From: Arenicola marina
Taxonomy: Eukaryota > Annelida > Polychaeta > Arenicolidae
DNA length: 64,000 nt
Assembly: GCA_964019135.1 (NCBI GenBank)
Contig: OZ025256.1
Location: 310,001-374,000, forward strand
Direction: 5' to 3'
The translations under genes and the position numbers were made by a program. The notes under the pieces are model-generated. The model had not been told where the DNA came from. It did no database searches and was given only the letters and a program-made list of their open reading frames with translations. Numbering within the stretch: the stretch's first letter is position 1; each line of letters starts with the position of its first letter. Of the stretch, positions 33,592 to 44,527 are shown piece by piece.

Positions 33592-34560
33592 TGTTAGGAA
33601 ATGGAGTAAGAACAGGTGTATGCATCTGAGTGATACGGCGAGTGAATGGGTGAGTGAATACTGTGGGCTGAGCGAGTACTACGGGATGAGTGAATGATGG
33701 TGATTTTGTCAGTATTCCGAGGGAGTGGTGAGTCACGCGTGACATTGGATAGGAGCTTTTGGGAGACGCATGGGGAGTGGTCTCTGGTATAAATAACAGA
33801 GCCCACAGGACACAGACACGACACAAGACTCAGGACCGGCACCAGGAGGAGATGGACGGCGGAGGACATAGCTGGTGACAGCGGGGTCAGGGCCGATCTC
33901 CGGGCTTTAGGTGTTGAAGCGTGGCTGCGTGGTTGGAGTGGTTGTGGGCGTCGTCGTGGTGGCTGGAGGCAGGCCTTAGGAGCCTGGTTTGCGGGCTGGT
34001 AAGCGTGGACACGTGGCGGAGCCTGATCTGCGGGCTGGTAAGCGTGGACACGTGGCGGAGCCTGATCGGCGGGGTGGTAGGCGTGGACACGTAGCGGAGC
34101 CTGATCTGCGGGCTAGTAGGCGTGGACACGTGGCGGAGCCTGATCAGCGGGGCTGGTGTGCGTCGTGTGAGCATCAGTGCGTCGTGGGAGCATCAGTGCG
34201 TCGTGGGAGCATCAGTGCGTCGTGGGAGCATCAGTGCGTCGTGGGAGCATCAATGCGTCGTGGGAGCATCAGTGCGTCGTGAGAGCATCAGGAGCGACGA
34301 GGGAGCGTTATAGGAGTTCACTGTGAGAGGACATTTGGAGGTGACTATGAACTGACTTGTTTATTGCGTTTGCTTACGCACTAAATGTATGAATCTGTAT
34401 TGGTAGGGGGGAGGTAGGGATTTATAGTGTGATATAAACTGTGACAATCTTTACCATGTCTTGTTAGTCATTTCCGCCGATACCATCTGCAGTCAACCTT
34501 TTTTTTTTTTTCAAACACTTGTTATCGCCGTGGGATATTTGTCCCTAGCAAGTCGTAACA
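33592..34560 (+). repeat. 3' LTR (969 bp)
   Basis: The same ends and internal subrepeats as the 5' LTR. The 19-bp array is longer here, which accounts for most of the 19-bp difference in length. Confidence 0.95.
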
Positions 34561-35255
34561 GTGTATTCAGTGTAACATTCGCCACAACCCTTAGACAATG
34601 ACGAAACGAATACAGTTTTGGTCATTTTGTGAAATGGGGATGAACTTTTAAACGGCTCGGTAAAGTATCATAAAAATTCACTAGACTGTGTGTAATTGTG
34701 TATACATTCATAAAATAATCACAAATACAGTTTTTACCTCGCTATTATGGGGTGCTTACCTTATACCCGCTCTATGGACGCAAAGACCTTACTATGATAA
34801 GACGCCACACTCAGCGGGCCCAATGGTTATCGCGCGACTGCAGCGACGCCAAGCGGATGGAGTTTGATGCCCGCTGTCAAAACAATGTCGGGTGAATCCC
34901 AAAATATATGAAATTAATTATGAGCGATAATTGATGATAATTTGGAGTTGCTGTGGCATCGGCTAGCCACATGTGGCGTTGTTGGGACAACGCCACATGT
35001 CCAGTCTCTCAAATCCTGTACGGCATTTTACAAACATGCGTGGCGAGAAGCGGTGCTGATTGTTTCAATATGTCGTTTTAATCAGTTTATTAATCACACG
35101 TGCCATACTGCCGGCCGGCATCTACATATTACAGTCACGAACATTCAACAGGAACTTGTAATAACCCTCTGAACCCTGATCCAACCGATCGAAACTAACA
35201 AAGATGTGAGTGCTACAAAATCTCGGACAATTCATCATAACGCACCCTTGCATAT
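34561..35255. other. Non-coding; perfect 14-bp hairpin
   Basis: No gene seen. ACATGTGGCGTTGT (34969-34982), loop TGGG, and ACAACGCCACATGT (34987-35000) form a perfect hairpin. The sequence around 34800-34870 is GC-richer, without a recognisable feature. Confidence 0.65.
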
Positions 35256-35504
35256 CGTAACATCCTTCTGTTTTTTTTTAAAAGTTAAGACAAAATTAAC
35301 AGTTCTTTATAAACAAGCTATCCCAAAGGAACTAAATCATCAGTTAAATGTATCATATCAACAAATAACACAACAGCATGATTAGCAACATTAGCGTGAT
35401 TAGGGTGATTAGAAAGTCTCTCGCAGCTCATTGAAATTAGCTTCAGTTGAAGAAAACAAAAGTGAACATAGTAATACCATTAAAAGGTAAGTCCACAAGC
35501 TGAT

Positions 35505-36607
35505 CTACTTATACATGACAAAGTCTTTGAACTTGGCTGGCATCTGCCTGGATCGACGAGGGCGCGCAGCACACGAAGTCTCACTCAGCGTTTGGATTGA
35601 CGATCGCGGTGAAAGGGTCACAGCCACTGGTTGGGCTGCTGATCGTGATCGCGTTGTTATGGTAGGATGAGACGGAGAAGCCTCAGAAACCGCAGCATCT
35701 AACACATCAAGTTGATCTCCAGCCTGAGGACTCAACGAAGGTGCGTCGGCCTCAGTCAACTGCTTTGGGTCAGTACCAGGGGATTCAGGTTGAGAAGATT
35801 GTTTGCGGATGTCGACGCGATTTCGACGGTACAATCCACGCTCATTGGCCAATTCATAAGACCTTTCATCAAGTCTACGATTGACTGTGGCAGGGTCCCA
35901 CAGCCGTTGACCTATGACGAATGGTCTCATACGGACAGTGTCACCAGCTTCCAGTGGAGTTAAATCCTTTGCAGACTTGTTATGGTACCATGCACTCCGT
36001 TGCTGACTCTGAAGTTGCCTTCTGACCTTACGATGGTGATCAGAGTTCGTAGGTGTCAGCAATTTGGCGGTCATAGGCAAGAGACTGCGTGTACGTCGGC
36101 CAAGAAATCGTTGGACCGGACTTGTTTCACCAGACCCCGATGGTTGTAAAGGTCTTAAACTCTGAACTCGAAAACTGAGGTCCGTTGTCACTCATTATCA
36201 TACTGGGGGATCCGTAACGAGCGAAATGAATTTTCAGTTTTCGGATGACAGTAGAGCTCTTGGTGTCTTCTAATCTCTCAACTTCCCAGTAGTTGCTATA
36301 GTAGTCAACAGTGATTAGGTAGCTTTGGTTTGCCAACTCCATCAAATCAACTCCAACCTTCTCCCATGGTCGGTCTGTCACCTCGTGGCTCATGAGTGTT
36401 TCTTTAGGTTGAGCGATGTTATACGAACTGCAAACATCACAAGCAGTGATGAAAGTCTTTAGGTCTGCATTCATCCCAGGCCAGTAAACACATTCCCTGG
36501 CACGTCGCAATGAACTTTCTATGCCAAGATGGGATGAATGGACTGCTTCCATTACTTCACGGCGCATGCCTTGAGAAATCACAACCCTTTCCCCTTTAAA
36601 GACTAAG
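35505..36607 (-). pseudogene. int: Integrase of the second gypsy element, frameshifted
   Basis: From 36607 down: a zinc-binding region (HSSHLGIESSLRRAREC, then WPGMNADLKTF and CDVC), then the catalytic core start (KVGVDLMEL with the first Asp, DYYSNYWEVERL, SDNGPQFSSSEF with the second Asp). The frame breaks at about 36130 in FTTIGVW. The next frame (to 35505) has lost the core segment with the expected catalytic Glu. It continues with the C-terminal region WYHNKSAKDLTPLEAGDTVR and a Ser/Pro-rich tail. The enzyme would have inserted element DNA; this copy is inactive. The 5' end at 36607 is where the provirus inserted; the same gene resumes at 42851. Confidence 0.9.
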
Positions 36608-37564
36608 TGTAAAGGCTTTGCTCTTCACGCCTTTAATTATTTTTAATTATCTTTGAATATCTTTAATCATATTCATTAAGCCTTTACTTAATTTAAGATT
36701 TATTAATCTGATTTGTTTCATATTTTAATCGACTTTATTAATTATGCGAAAAGCCTTATGTATGATTTTCCACTTGTAGTAGCTACGATGCCTTCTGGTA
36801 ATTCCCTCACGCTCTGTCTGTAAGAACTTGCTCGGTACCACCCAGGCGGACTGCCGGTTGTTTACCACATAGAAACGAACTGAATGATTGACCCATGGTA
36901 ACCTCCAAGATTAACCCCGACGCACGACGGATTGTGCCACCCCCACGGTGGAACCGCTTATCGATGATGCCATTAATAATGAAGGTCCCGGAACCGTTTA
37001 TCGAGGATACCATTAATAATAATGAAGGTCCCGAAACCGCTTGTCGATGATGTCATTAATAATGAAGGCCCCGAGAAGATTAAGCCTTCACTTGAGAGAA
37101 CTAAGCAAATATGTGAGTAGTGAAGTGAAACATGCTGTGATTTTGTGCCATGGGTTGGTCCGTGAAAGTGTAGGGAGAGAGTGGGAGCGGAGCGCGCCAC
37201 CTGCGAGTGGGCGGATCGTTTCCATATACAGAGGGAGAGAAGGAAGGATCGTGGCCAGTCGGGGAGAGACCATCGTGAGTGCCGGTTGGACCGCGGGAGT
37301 AGATCGCGCCACCTGCGAGTGGACGAATCGCTTCCATATGATATTTTATATTATATTATATATCTGTAAACTACGAAGACAAATAAACACCATATAGAGA
37401 CCGGACACTGTCATCACTAAAAGACCAGACGCCGGTACACGCCCTGGCCGGGCCTGGAAACCATACAACGAGAAGTACGGCACCACTTAGTGGTGTTTAC
37501 CATTTTATTAACTTTAATTTAATTAATGAATTTTCATCTAAAGTCAATGGATGGCGACTTTACA
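36608..37564 (+). repeat. Provirus 5' LTR (957 bp)
   Basis: TGTAAAGGC at the start, GGCGACTTTACA at the end. AATAAA at 37382-37387 is the likely polyadenylation signal. Internal short repeats include CATTAATAATGAAGGTCCCG (three to four variants at 36970-37075) and a duplicated CGCGCCACCTGCGAGTGG (about 37192 and 37305). Confidence 0.95.
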
Positions 37565-37565
37565 C

Positions 37566-37583
37566 TGGTGCCGTGACCAGGAT
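37566..37583 (+). other. Primer binding site, tRNA-His-like
   Basis: TGGTGCCGTGAC directly follows the LTR (one base gap). It pairs with the 3' end of animal tRNA-His (…GTCACGGCACCA). After 12 matching bases the match weakens. Confidence 0.6.
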
Positions 37584-37923
37584 TAAGGATAACCGGATGT
37601 ATTCACAGCCACAGAAGATTATGATGGTACTCAAAATGTTATGTCGGACGCCACTCCACCCTGCACGGGATCGGCACCACCGCAGGACCCCCATTAGAGC
37701 GCTACAGACTGTAGTGCACCCACAGGTGAGTGATCCTGGTGGTGGTAATGAGCGTGGCTTGTCCTATTGTTGTATTTATGGCAGTCCCGACTATTTTATG
37801 CGTGATTGGGTTCAGCAGCGGCAGACTGAGCCATTAAACTTCACTCAGCAGCCTAACCCTGGCGGCCAATTTCGTGGCGCTCGTCCACGTTTCCGCTCAA
37901 AACAATTTCAGGTGAAATATTAG
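37573..37923 (+). pseudogene. gag: Gag remnant of the provirus
   Basis: A short frame whose second half has a degenerate zinc knuckle (CCIYGSPDYFMRDW, last Cys replaced by Trp) followed by the Pro/Arg-rich stretch GGQFRGARPRFRSKQF. The matrix and capsid regions are missing, so a large internal deletion is inferred. No start is assigned with confidence. Confidence 0.65.
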
Positions 37924-38011
37924 ACCCCGTTCGTTAAGGAATTATCGAAATAGATCAGGTCATACAGTCACAAGATGTAATTTAGTTCAAGATCATCAGA
38001 TAAATCGTGAA

Positions 38012-38497
38012 ATGATTTTAGGCCAATATGTGTTAGAGGGACCTCAATATAGATATAAAAAAGAAAGAGTTAACATGGATCATAAACCCCTTTCTTCCCT
38101 ATTCACTAAAAAGATGGGAACCACTAAAATACAACGTTGGTCAGTACTCCTTGCTGAGTACGGAGCAAAAATCGAGTACCGTAAAAGGAAAAATAACATA
38201 AGAGCAGGTATGTTATCGCGAGTAACCCCTGAAAATAGCCATGAAAGGGAGGTTGCTCTGATCGATGTAGATGAATGGGTAGACCCCAATGCGTTTAGTG
38301 ATGAATCTAGTGATGAAAGGCTACCCCTGGAACTAGATGACTTACATCGAAATGACGTAAACAAAGCACAACAAGAGTTTCCTGAGTTGCTAGAACAAAG
38401 TAAGGATGACGACAGTCAGTATGTATTGTTGGGGGACCTATTATATAGCATATATAAACCTACCCCGACGGCTGAAGTATATCCACGATTAGTATAG
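38012..38497 (+). pseudogene. pol: RNase H end and linker of provirus pol
   Basis: The frame contains MDHKPLSSLF, IQRWSVLLAEYGAKIEYRK and NNIRAGMLSR, which are the last part of a gypsy RNase H (D-H-K-P box, then tether, with A[GD]xLSR at the end). An acidic linker follows. Protease, RT and most of RNase H before it are missing; the zinc and catalytic core of integrase after it are also missing. Replication enzyme activity is therefore lost. Confidence 0.8.
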
Positions 38498-38520
38498 CAG
38501 ACGCCTTATGGGCGTATAGA

Positions 38521-39540
38521 ATCACAACTAGCTCGGTAACGGGTTATAGTCCGTTTTTCCTGGTGTATGGTAGACAGCCTCGCGTCCCCTTATCGCGCTG
38601 TCTAGAAAGCGGCGACGCTGCTTTTGGCAACCGCCTAGATAATCTGGCAACCGCCCTGAAGCAAACACGTCAATTAACGTCGGAAAGCCGTAAATACAAC
38701 AGGAAAAGGTTAGCTCAAAAAGCAACCGCTAAGGACATTCAGGTGGGTGATACAGTCCAGATGCTGAACAGCGCGAGACTGCCCCTGACAACCCACTGGG
38801 ACCCGAGATATGTTGTGGTACGTATATCCGGTACGACTCACTGGATCCAACACCAGCTTAGTGGTAAGATTAAAGTGATTCATAGGGAGCGTCTAAAGCT
38901 GGTCGACCCTGACACTTGCTGGGATCAAGTCCCAGATAAACCTCTACTGCGTCATCGACACCGGGCGGGTATCGATGACGCACCAGCATTGGGAATAAAT
39001 GACGCGCAAGCAGCGGCTGATGTGCAGGCACAAACGCCTGATAACAGCCACCCTAGTGATCCGGAAGGATCGCTGAACTCCGGCCCAGACGATTGGACGG
39101 CCGCACCAGACGAGCAAGCTGCCGCCCCACCCGTTGGCGTGGAGCCAATGGATGACGACGCCTCCCACGCAGCTGATAACCAAGGAGCCCAGGGCCTGGC
39201 TCCTAGTCAGCGGAAGCGGAAGCGTAGTGACGACATCGACCCCCCTCTGCAACCTGCAGTTGTGCACCCAGGACCCAGCCAGTACACACGTACTGAACTC
39301 TTACCGCATACGCTGAAGCTGCGCTTTATGAAAGGCCGTCCAACACGACAGGCCACTCGCAGAACTTTACTTTTTGATGCAGATATTGAGTCAAAGCGGT
39401 TGAAGCTACAAGACAACAAGCGGTTCTTCACTCCTTCACAGGAAGACGTAGACTGGGAAGAAGAACGCAGCAAAAGAAGATGGCGACCAACCCACGAGCA
39501 GATGGATGCAATTCAGTCGGTGGCTTCACTTTGCTACTGA
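38521..39540 (+). pseudogene. int: C-terminal part of provirus integrase
   Basis: Coding sense begins just after the pol stop with TGYSPFFLVYGRQPRVPL, the end of a gypsy integrase core. Next come NRKRLAQKATAKDIQVGDTV and the GPY/F-like region WDPRYVVVRISG and LSGKIKVIHRERLKLV. A long acidic, Ala/Pro-rich tail ends at 39540. The catalytic D,D,E residues are absent. The last 61 bases overlap the envelope start in another frame, an arrangement usual where env is made from a spliced message. Confidence 0.85.
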
Positions 39541-41402
39541 TTGGATTGTCAACAGTGACAGCGTTTCGAGAGTTGAACATTACATCATTACCTGATGGTG
39601 TGTTACTTACAAGTACTCCTGACGTCCGCCATCAGGCGGGTGAATGGACAATACTTATGGGTTTCGACGCACCTCCAAGCCAGGCGCAGATCCAGAATCT
39701 GTTGCAGACGCTGCGGTTCATCCTTCGAGATTATCGTGATAGCCCACAAATCTTGTCAAATCAATCGGCAGTGATGTGGCTAAGACGATTAGACGATTTG
39801 ACTTTCTTATCGCAACCCTACGCTCTTCACCGGGAGAGGAGAGGTATCTTCAACTTCGGCGGTGACGTGCTGAATTTCCTGTTCGGCACAGCAACGGAAG
39901 ACCAGGTCAACCAAATGAATGAGATGATGCGACACACTGCTGAACAGCAACAAGCGGTCATCCACGTCGTCGACAACCTGGTGACAGTCGTCAACAAGAC
40001 TCAACAAGACGTCCTCGAGAACCGGAAGCAACTCAACCGACTGCAGAAGTATGTAAACAAAATCGCTACCTATGTTAATGAACAGTTGGCTCGAAAAATT
40101 AATCGTATCGAAGAGAGAGTTGAACAATTGGAGTTCGATTTCCAGATTGAGTTAACTTTAGGTGTTATTGAAGAGTTGGTATTAATATATCAAACACAAC
40201 AGCATGATTTTAATCGTTTACGCACTGCTGTTGAAATGGGTAGATTAACTGATGCCAATTTACCTGTGAAGGAATTGAATGTTATCGCGCAGGCTGTCCG
40301 ACAATACGATTTGGAAGTGATGCCTGAACTGTGGTATTATTCTAATGTAATCGTTTATCCTGTATTTGTCAGTGAGTCGCGAGTATTATTTAAAGCCTCG
40401 TTACCACTATCAGACCGTAATAGTTATCGCCTATTTCATGTCAAAACGTGGCCTGTACCCTATAGTCCGATTTCAAACCTCACAATTGAGTTGAAGGTAC
40501 CTGAGAAGTTTGTGATGCATACAGGTACAGGTGATGTCATTGAACCCACAAAGTGTACAGGTCAACGCCCTATAATCTGCCATTTAACTCCAGTATTTCG
40601 GCATCCAATCAATTCTTGTCTACGTGGCCTGATCAACCGTAATAACGTAGAGATTGATAAATGCCCCTTCCAGATCAGACCTGTCAGTTCTACTACAACT
40701 ATTGATGAAATTGGTCCTAATCGTTATGCTGTAACCACACAGGGTGAACTAACTCGCTATCATTGCCCCGGTCAGAATGAGAGAATTGTCGATCTCACTC
40801 GAGGCACACATGTGGTCACCCTTGATAGTCCTTGTGTGTTACGCGGACAGAACTGGTTAATTCACTCGATATTTTACGCCAGTTCAAATGCTTCATACTC
40901 ATACCCGGATCGCACGCTCGATTTAAATCTGACTATAAAGATCCCTGAGCATATTGCTCTCCAAATTCTAGACAATATTGATGGCGGTTTATTGCCCGAA
41001 AATGCTCTCCTCCCTCTGGACAAAGTTCCACTTGTTCCATCATATGCTTTCGGCCGTAACAAAGTAACTTATGCCTTTAGCTTGACCTTGGCTACCCTTC
41101 TTGTCACCTTCATTGTGGCCTGTTACTGTTACAAAACACGCCGTTGTCCATCCCCCCCAATTTGGCTTCAAAAACGAATGACCAGACGTGCAGACAAGGG
41201 ATATCACTCCTCTCCGCCTAGCCCACCACTCCGTGCGCACTATAATGATATGACTGGCGATGAAATGGTAACCGATGCTAAGAAAGTGATTTTGCCCTGT
41301 CAATCCGTTGAACCAATTGCTGAGAGTAAACCTCTCAAGGTACAGTCGAAACAATATGTGTTGGGTACCGATATCGAGATACCTACCACAAGTATCGCTT
41401 GA
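39480..41402 (+). CDS. env: Envelope glycoprotein, intact, baculovirus-F/errantivirus type
   Basis: A 640-codon frame with no break. The start ATGGCGACC has a good context (AAAGAAGATGG). Residues 14-29 (GGFTLLLIGLSTVTAF) look like a signal peptide. A furin-type site RERR at 118-121 is followed by a fusion-peptide-like GIFNFGGDVLNFLFGTAT (122-139), the hallmark of the F/errantivirus Env group. A helical, heptad-like region lies at 140-215. Several Cys pairs occur at 359-459 and N-glycosylation sites at 33, 94, 172, 333, 470 and 483. A membrane span at 529-550 (FSLTLATLLVTFIVACYCY) is followed by a 90-residue cytoplasmic tail. The role is membrane fusion and entry. All expected parts are present while gag and pol are wrecked. 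Expression is unknown. Confidence 0.9.
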   Translation: MATNPRADGCNSVGGFTLLLIGLSTVTAFRELNITSLPDGVLLTSTPDVRHQAGEWTILMGFDAPPSQAQIQNLLQTLRFILRDYRDSPQILSNQSAVMWLRRLDDLTFLSQPYALHRERRGIFNFGGDVLNFLFGTATEDQVNQMNEMMRHTAEQQQAVIHVVDNLVTVVNKTQQDVLENRKQLNRLQKYVNKIATYVNEQLARKINRIEERVEQLEFDFQIELTLGVIEELVLIYQTQQHDFNRLRTAVEMGRLTDANLPVKELNVIAQAVRQYDLEVMPELWYYSNVIVYPVFVSESRVLFKASLPLSDRNSYRLFHVKTWPVPYSPISNLTIELKVPEKFVMHTGTGDVIEPTKCTGQRPIICHLTPVFRHPINSCLRGLINRNNVEIDKCPFQIRPVSSTTTIDEIGPNRYAVTTQGELTRYHCPGQNERIVDLTRGTHVVTLDSPCVLRGQNWLIHSIFYASSNASYSYPDRTLDLNLTIKIPEHIALQILDNIDGGLLPENALLPLDKVPLVPSYAFGRNKVTYAFSLTLATLLVTFIVACYCYKTRRCPSPPIWLQKRMTRRADKGYHSSPPSPPLRAHYNDMTGDEMVTDAKKVILPCQSVEPIAESKPLKVQSKQYVLGTDIEIPTTSIA

Positions 41403-41893
41403 TGACGCATCTCACACATTAAGTACAGGTGTTGCTGTACATATGGTAGTCTTACAAACAAAGTTTGCTATGGGTGAACGCCCCGCTTACTTAAGGTATC
41501 ATAATGATGGTTGGTGCTTTATTTATCATGATACCAGCTCGCTATGGGCGAACGCCCTGTTGCTTAAGCGTTCATGATGATTATTGATACTTTATTTACC
41601 CTGGTATACTATGATAAACTTTGGAATTGGATATATGTTACCAGTTCGAGTTCGATTAATGATTACTTATTTGCCTTACTTTTAACATGCTCTGCATTTA
41701 TGTTACGCGAACGCGTTATGACTATTTATCTTATATGGAATTGTTTGCTGTTAACGTTGCGATACTTATTTATTATATCCGTTTGTGGTGATATTTACCT
41801 TTGCGGTGCTTAGTTTATTGATATAATTTTGATGATTGTGGTCGATTGTTTTGATGATAAAAACCCTAGTTTTTATCTTAAGTATGGGAGGTG
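41403..41893 (+). other. Provirus region between env and 3' LTR
   Basis: It holds two copies of a block with CGCTATGGGCGAACGCCC (about 41468 and 41540) and a 79-codon frame at 41574-41813 rich in hydrophobic residues (DYLFALLLTCSAFML, IYLIWNCLLLTLRYLFII). A purine tract, TATGGGAGG, precedes the LTR. Whether the small frame is a gene is not clear. Confidence 0.5.
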
Positions 41894-42850
41894 TGTAAAG
41901 GCTTTGCTCTTCACGCCTTTAATTATTTTTAATTATCTTTGAATATCTTTAATCATATTCATTAAGCCTTTACTTAATTTAAGATTTATTAATCTGATTT
42001 GTTTCATATTTTAATCGACTTTATTAATTATGCGAAAAGCCTTATGTATGATTTTCCACTTGTAGTAGCTACGATGCCTTCTGGTAATTCCCTCACGCTC
42101 TGTCTGTAAGAACTTGCTCGGTACCACCCAGGCGGACTGCCGGTTGTTTACCACATAGAAACGAACTGAATGATTGACCCATGGTAACCTCCAAGATTAA
42201 CCCCGACGCACGACGGATTGTGCCACCCCCACGGTGGAACCGCTTATCGATGATGCCATTAATAATGAAGGTCCCGGAACCGTTTATCGAGGATACCATT
42301 AATAATAATGAAGGTCCCGAAACCGCTTGTCGATGATGTCATTAATAATGAAGGCCCCGAGAAGATTAAGCCTTCACTTGAGAGAACTAAGCAAATATGT
42401 GAGTAGTGAAGTGAAACATGCTGTGATTTTGTGCCATGGGTTGGTCCGTGAAAGTGTAGGGAGAGAGTGGGAGCGGAGCGCGCCACCTGCGAGTGGGCGG
42501 ATCGTTTCCATATACAGAGGGAGAGAAGGAAGAATCGTGGCCAGTCGGGGAGAGACCATCGTGAGTGCCGGTTGGACCGCGGGAGTAGATCGCGCCACCT
42601 GCGAGTGGACGAATCGCTTCCATATGATATTTTATATTATATTATATATCTGTAAACTACGAAGACAAATAAACACCATATAGAGACCGGACACTGTCAT
42701 CACTAAAAGACCAGACGCCGGTACACGCCCTGGCCGGGCCTGGAAACCATACAACGAGAAGTACGGCACCACTTAGTGGTGTTTACCATTTTATTAACTT
42801 TAATTTAATTAATGAATTTTCATCTAAAGTCAATGGATGGCGACTTTACA
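41894..42850 (+). repeat. Provirus 3' LTR (957 bp)
   Basis: Identical to the 5' LTR by eye except for A at 42533. Confidence 0.95.
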
Positions 42851-44527
42851 CAAGTCCATTTTGTATGGTTAGCTCGTCTCTGATGTGGAAGTACAGCATT
42901 CCAAGGTTCGACACCTCGCTCTTGTCATCTGGCCATCCTCTCAAGATGATCTCCTTGGGGGCTGACATGGTCTCATCACTTTCAGTTGCCTGTCGGATCT
43001 TGTTTATGCGTTCTTCTCGAATAGGAAGAAATTGTACCATGTTGACAGACTCCAGCAGATCACCACCTTCTGTATCCTTCAGATGAACCCCGGATAACGC
43101 ATCAGCTATGTGCATTTGCTTCCCAGGTTTGTAGGTGAGGGTGTAGTCATACCGCTGAGCGCGAAGCAGCATCCCCTGGAGTCGTCTAGGTGCTTTACAA
43201 AGCGGCTTGTTTATGATGGTCTGTAGTGGCTTATGGTCAGAAACCACTAGAGTCAGACGTCCAAACGTGCACTGGTGAAACTTGTTCAATGAGAACAGAA
43301 CAGCTAACATCTCCTTCTCGATTTGTGCGTAACGCTGTTCAGTGTTGGTCAGCGCACGGCTCGCATAGCTAATCGGCTTGCCCTCTTGTAGCAATACACA
43401 CCCTAGTCCAGTACTACTGGCGTCACACTGGATGGTCAGTGGCTTCTCGACGTCATAGCAAGCAAGCACAGGGGTGGCTGTCACCATCTGTTTAATCTTC
43501 TTGAACGCAAGCTCCTGTTCCTCTCCCCAACTCCATGGCATGTCATTGATGGCCAGCTTCCTGATGGGTTTCATCACATCTGTCAGAGCAGGCATAAACT
43601 TGGCTTGGTAGTTAATCATGCCGGACAGACTCAACACTTCAGTTGTTGTTGTTGGTGGTTGCATATTTACAATAGCAACTATCTTCTTACTATCAGGCTT
43701 GAGTCCATCCTTTGTGATCACATGGCCGTGAAAAGAAATCTCTGTCTTTTTCAGCTCAGTGTTTTTGTTGTTGAGTCTGATGCCATGCTGTTTACACCTG
43801 TCGAGTGATTTCTTTATGTTTTCGTCATGGTCCTTCAGAGCACTATCCATGTCCTCCCCGCTCCCACACTAAAATGTCATCTGCTATGCAGAAGATCCTA
43901 TGGAGGTTTTCTAAGGCCACTTGTAATCTCTTTTGAAAGATCTCGCTGCTTACAGCAAGCTCAAATGGTCTCTTCCACCTGTACCTGCCAAAAGGTGTCT
44001 GAAATGTCGTCAGATAGCTAGATTCTTCATCAAGAATACAATGCCAGTATCCGTTTCTCAGGTCAAAAGTTAAGAAAACTTTAGCTTTCCGAAGCTCAGG
44101 TAATATATCATCGAGAACCATGAGGGGATGTAATTCTCTTCTCAGAGCCTTATTGAGGTCATGTGGGTCTATACAGATTCTCAGTTCCCCACTCTTCTTC
44201 ATGCCTATCGCCATGCGACTAACCCACTCTGTAGGCTCGTCCACACGGGTGATCACATCTCTATTTTCTTGTTTCTTCCAGCTGTTTCTTCAGGCTCACT
44301 GGGACGCGGGATGAAGAAATGGCAACAGGCTTGACACCTTCAGACGCTGAGAGATGCACTGTGCCAGGCAGGGTACCTAATTCTTCAGTGAACACCTCCT
44401 CGTTGTCTTTCATAGCTTCCTTCATTCCCTGGATATTCTCATAGTGTACATTAATCAAACCCATCTGTTCGCTGGCGCGCTTGCCCAGAAGTGGAACGAA
44501 GGGCTGATCCACCACCAGGAACTCCAT
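42851..44527 (-). pseudogene. pol: Reverse transcriptase and RNase H of the second gypsy element
   Basis: Three frames succeed each other. 44527-44261 carries the protease-RT linker (LPGTVHLSASEGVKPVA). 44256-43843 carries RT fingers and palm (MKKSGELRICIDPHDLNKAL, VFLTFDLRNGYW, and ADDILVW as the catalytic box). 43850-42851 carries the thumb (SFHGHVITKDGLKPD), RNase H (IQCDASSTGLGCVLLQ, QIEKEMLAVL, VVSDHKPL) and IADALS. Shifts near 44260 and 43850 inactivate it. The frame reaches the provirus at 42850 and continues on the far side at 36607. Confidence 0.92.

Larger units (their letters stand above)
26067..34560 (+). mobile_element. Ty3/gypsy-type LTR element, internally deleted, with nested LINE
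   Basis: Two long direct repeats with TGTTAGG...CGTAACA ends bound the element, and GTGT lies on both outer sides (26063-26066 and 34561-34564), a 4-bp target duplication. Inside, in order, are gag, an aspartic protease interrupted by a LINE on the other strand, a reverse transcriptase lacking its N-terminal part, RNase H, and a purine tract (AAGGGGGAGGGA) directly before the 3' LTR. Integrase is absent. Without the LINE the internal region is only about 3 kb. The element cannot be autonomous. The RT and RNase H motifs place it in the Ty3/gypsy group; the clade is not determined. Confidence 0.93.
36608..42850 (+). mobile_element. Env-bearing gypsy-type provirus, gag/pol deleted, young
   Basis: Two 957-bp LTRs (TGTAAAG...CTTTACA) bound a 4.3 kb interior with a tRNA-His-like primer site, small gag and pol remnants, and an intact envelope frame, in errantivirus-like order. 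It sits inside the integrase/RNase H junction of the minus-strand gypsy element. The right flank is CAAG and the left flank CTAAG, which fits a 4-bp target duplication with one extra base in the left copy. Aligned at a constant 5286-base offset, the LTRs differ only at 37247 (G) versus 42533 (A) as far as I can see, so insertion was recent. The gag/pol loss may predate insertion; the copy would need proteins in trans. Confidence 0.93.

Noticed and set aside
36807..37397. Small frames in the provirus LTR, repeated at 42093-42683
   Set aside because: They repeat because the LTR repeats; several overlap on both strands and none has a family signature.
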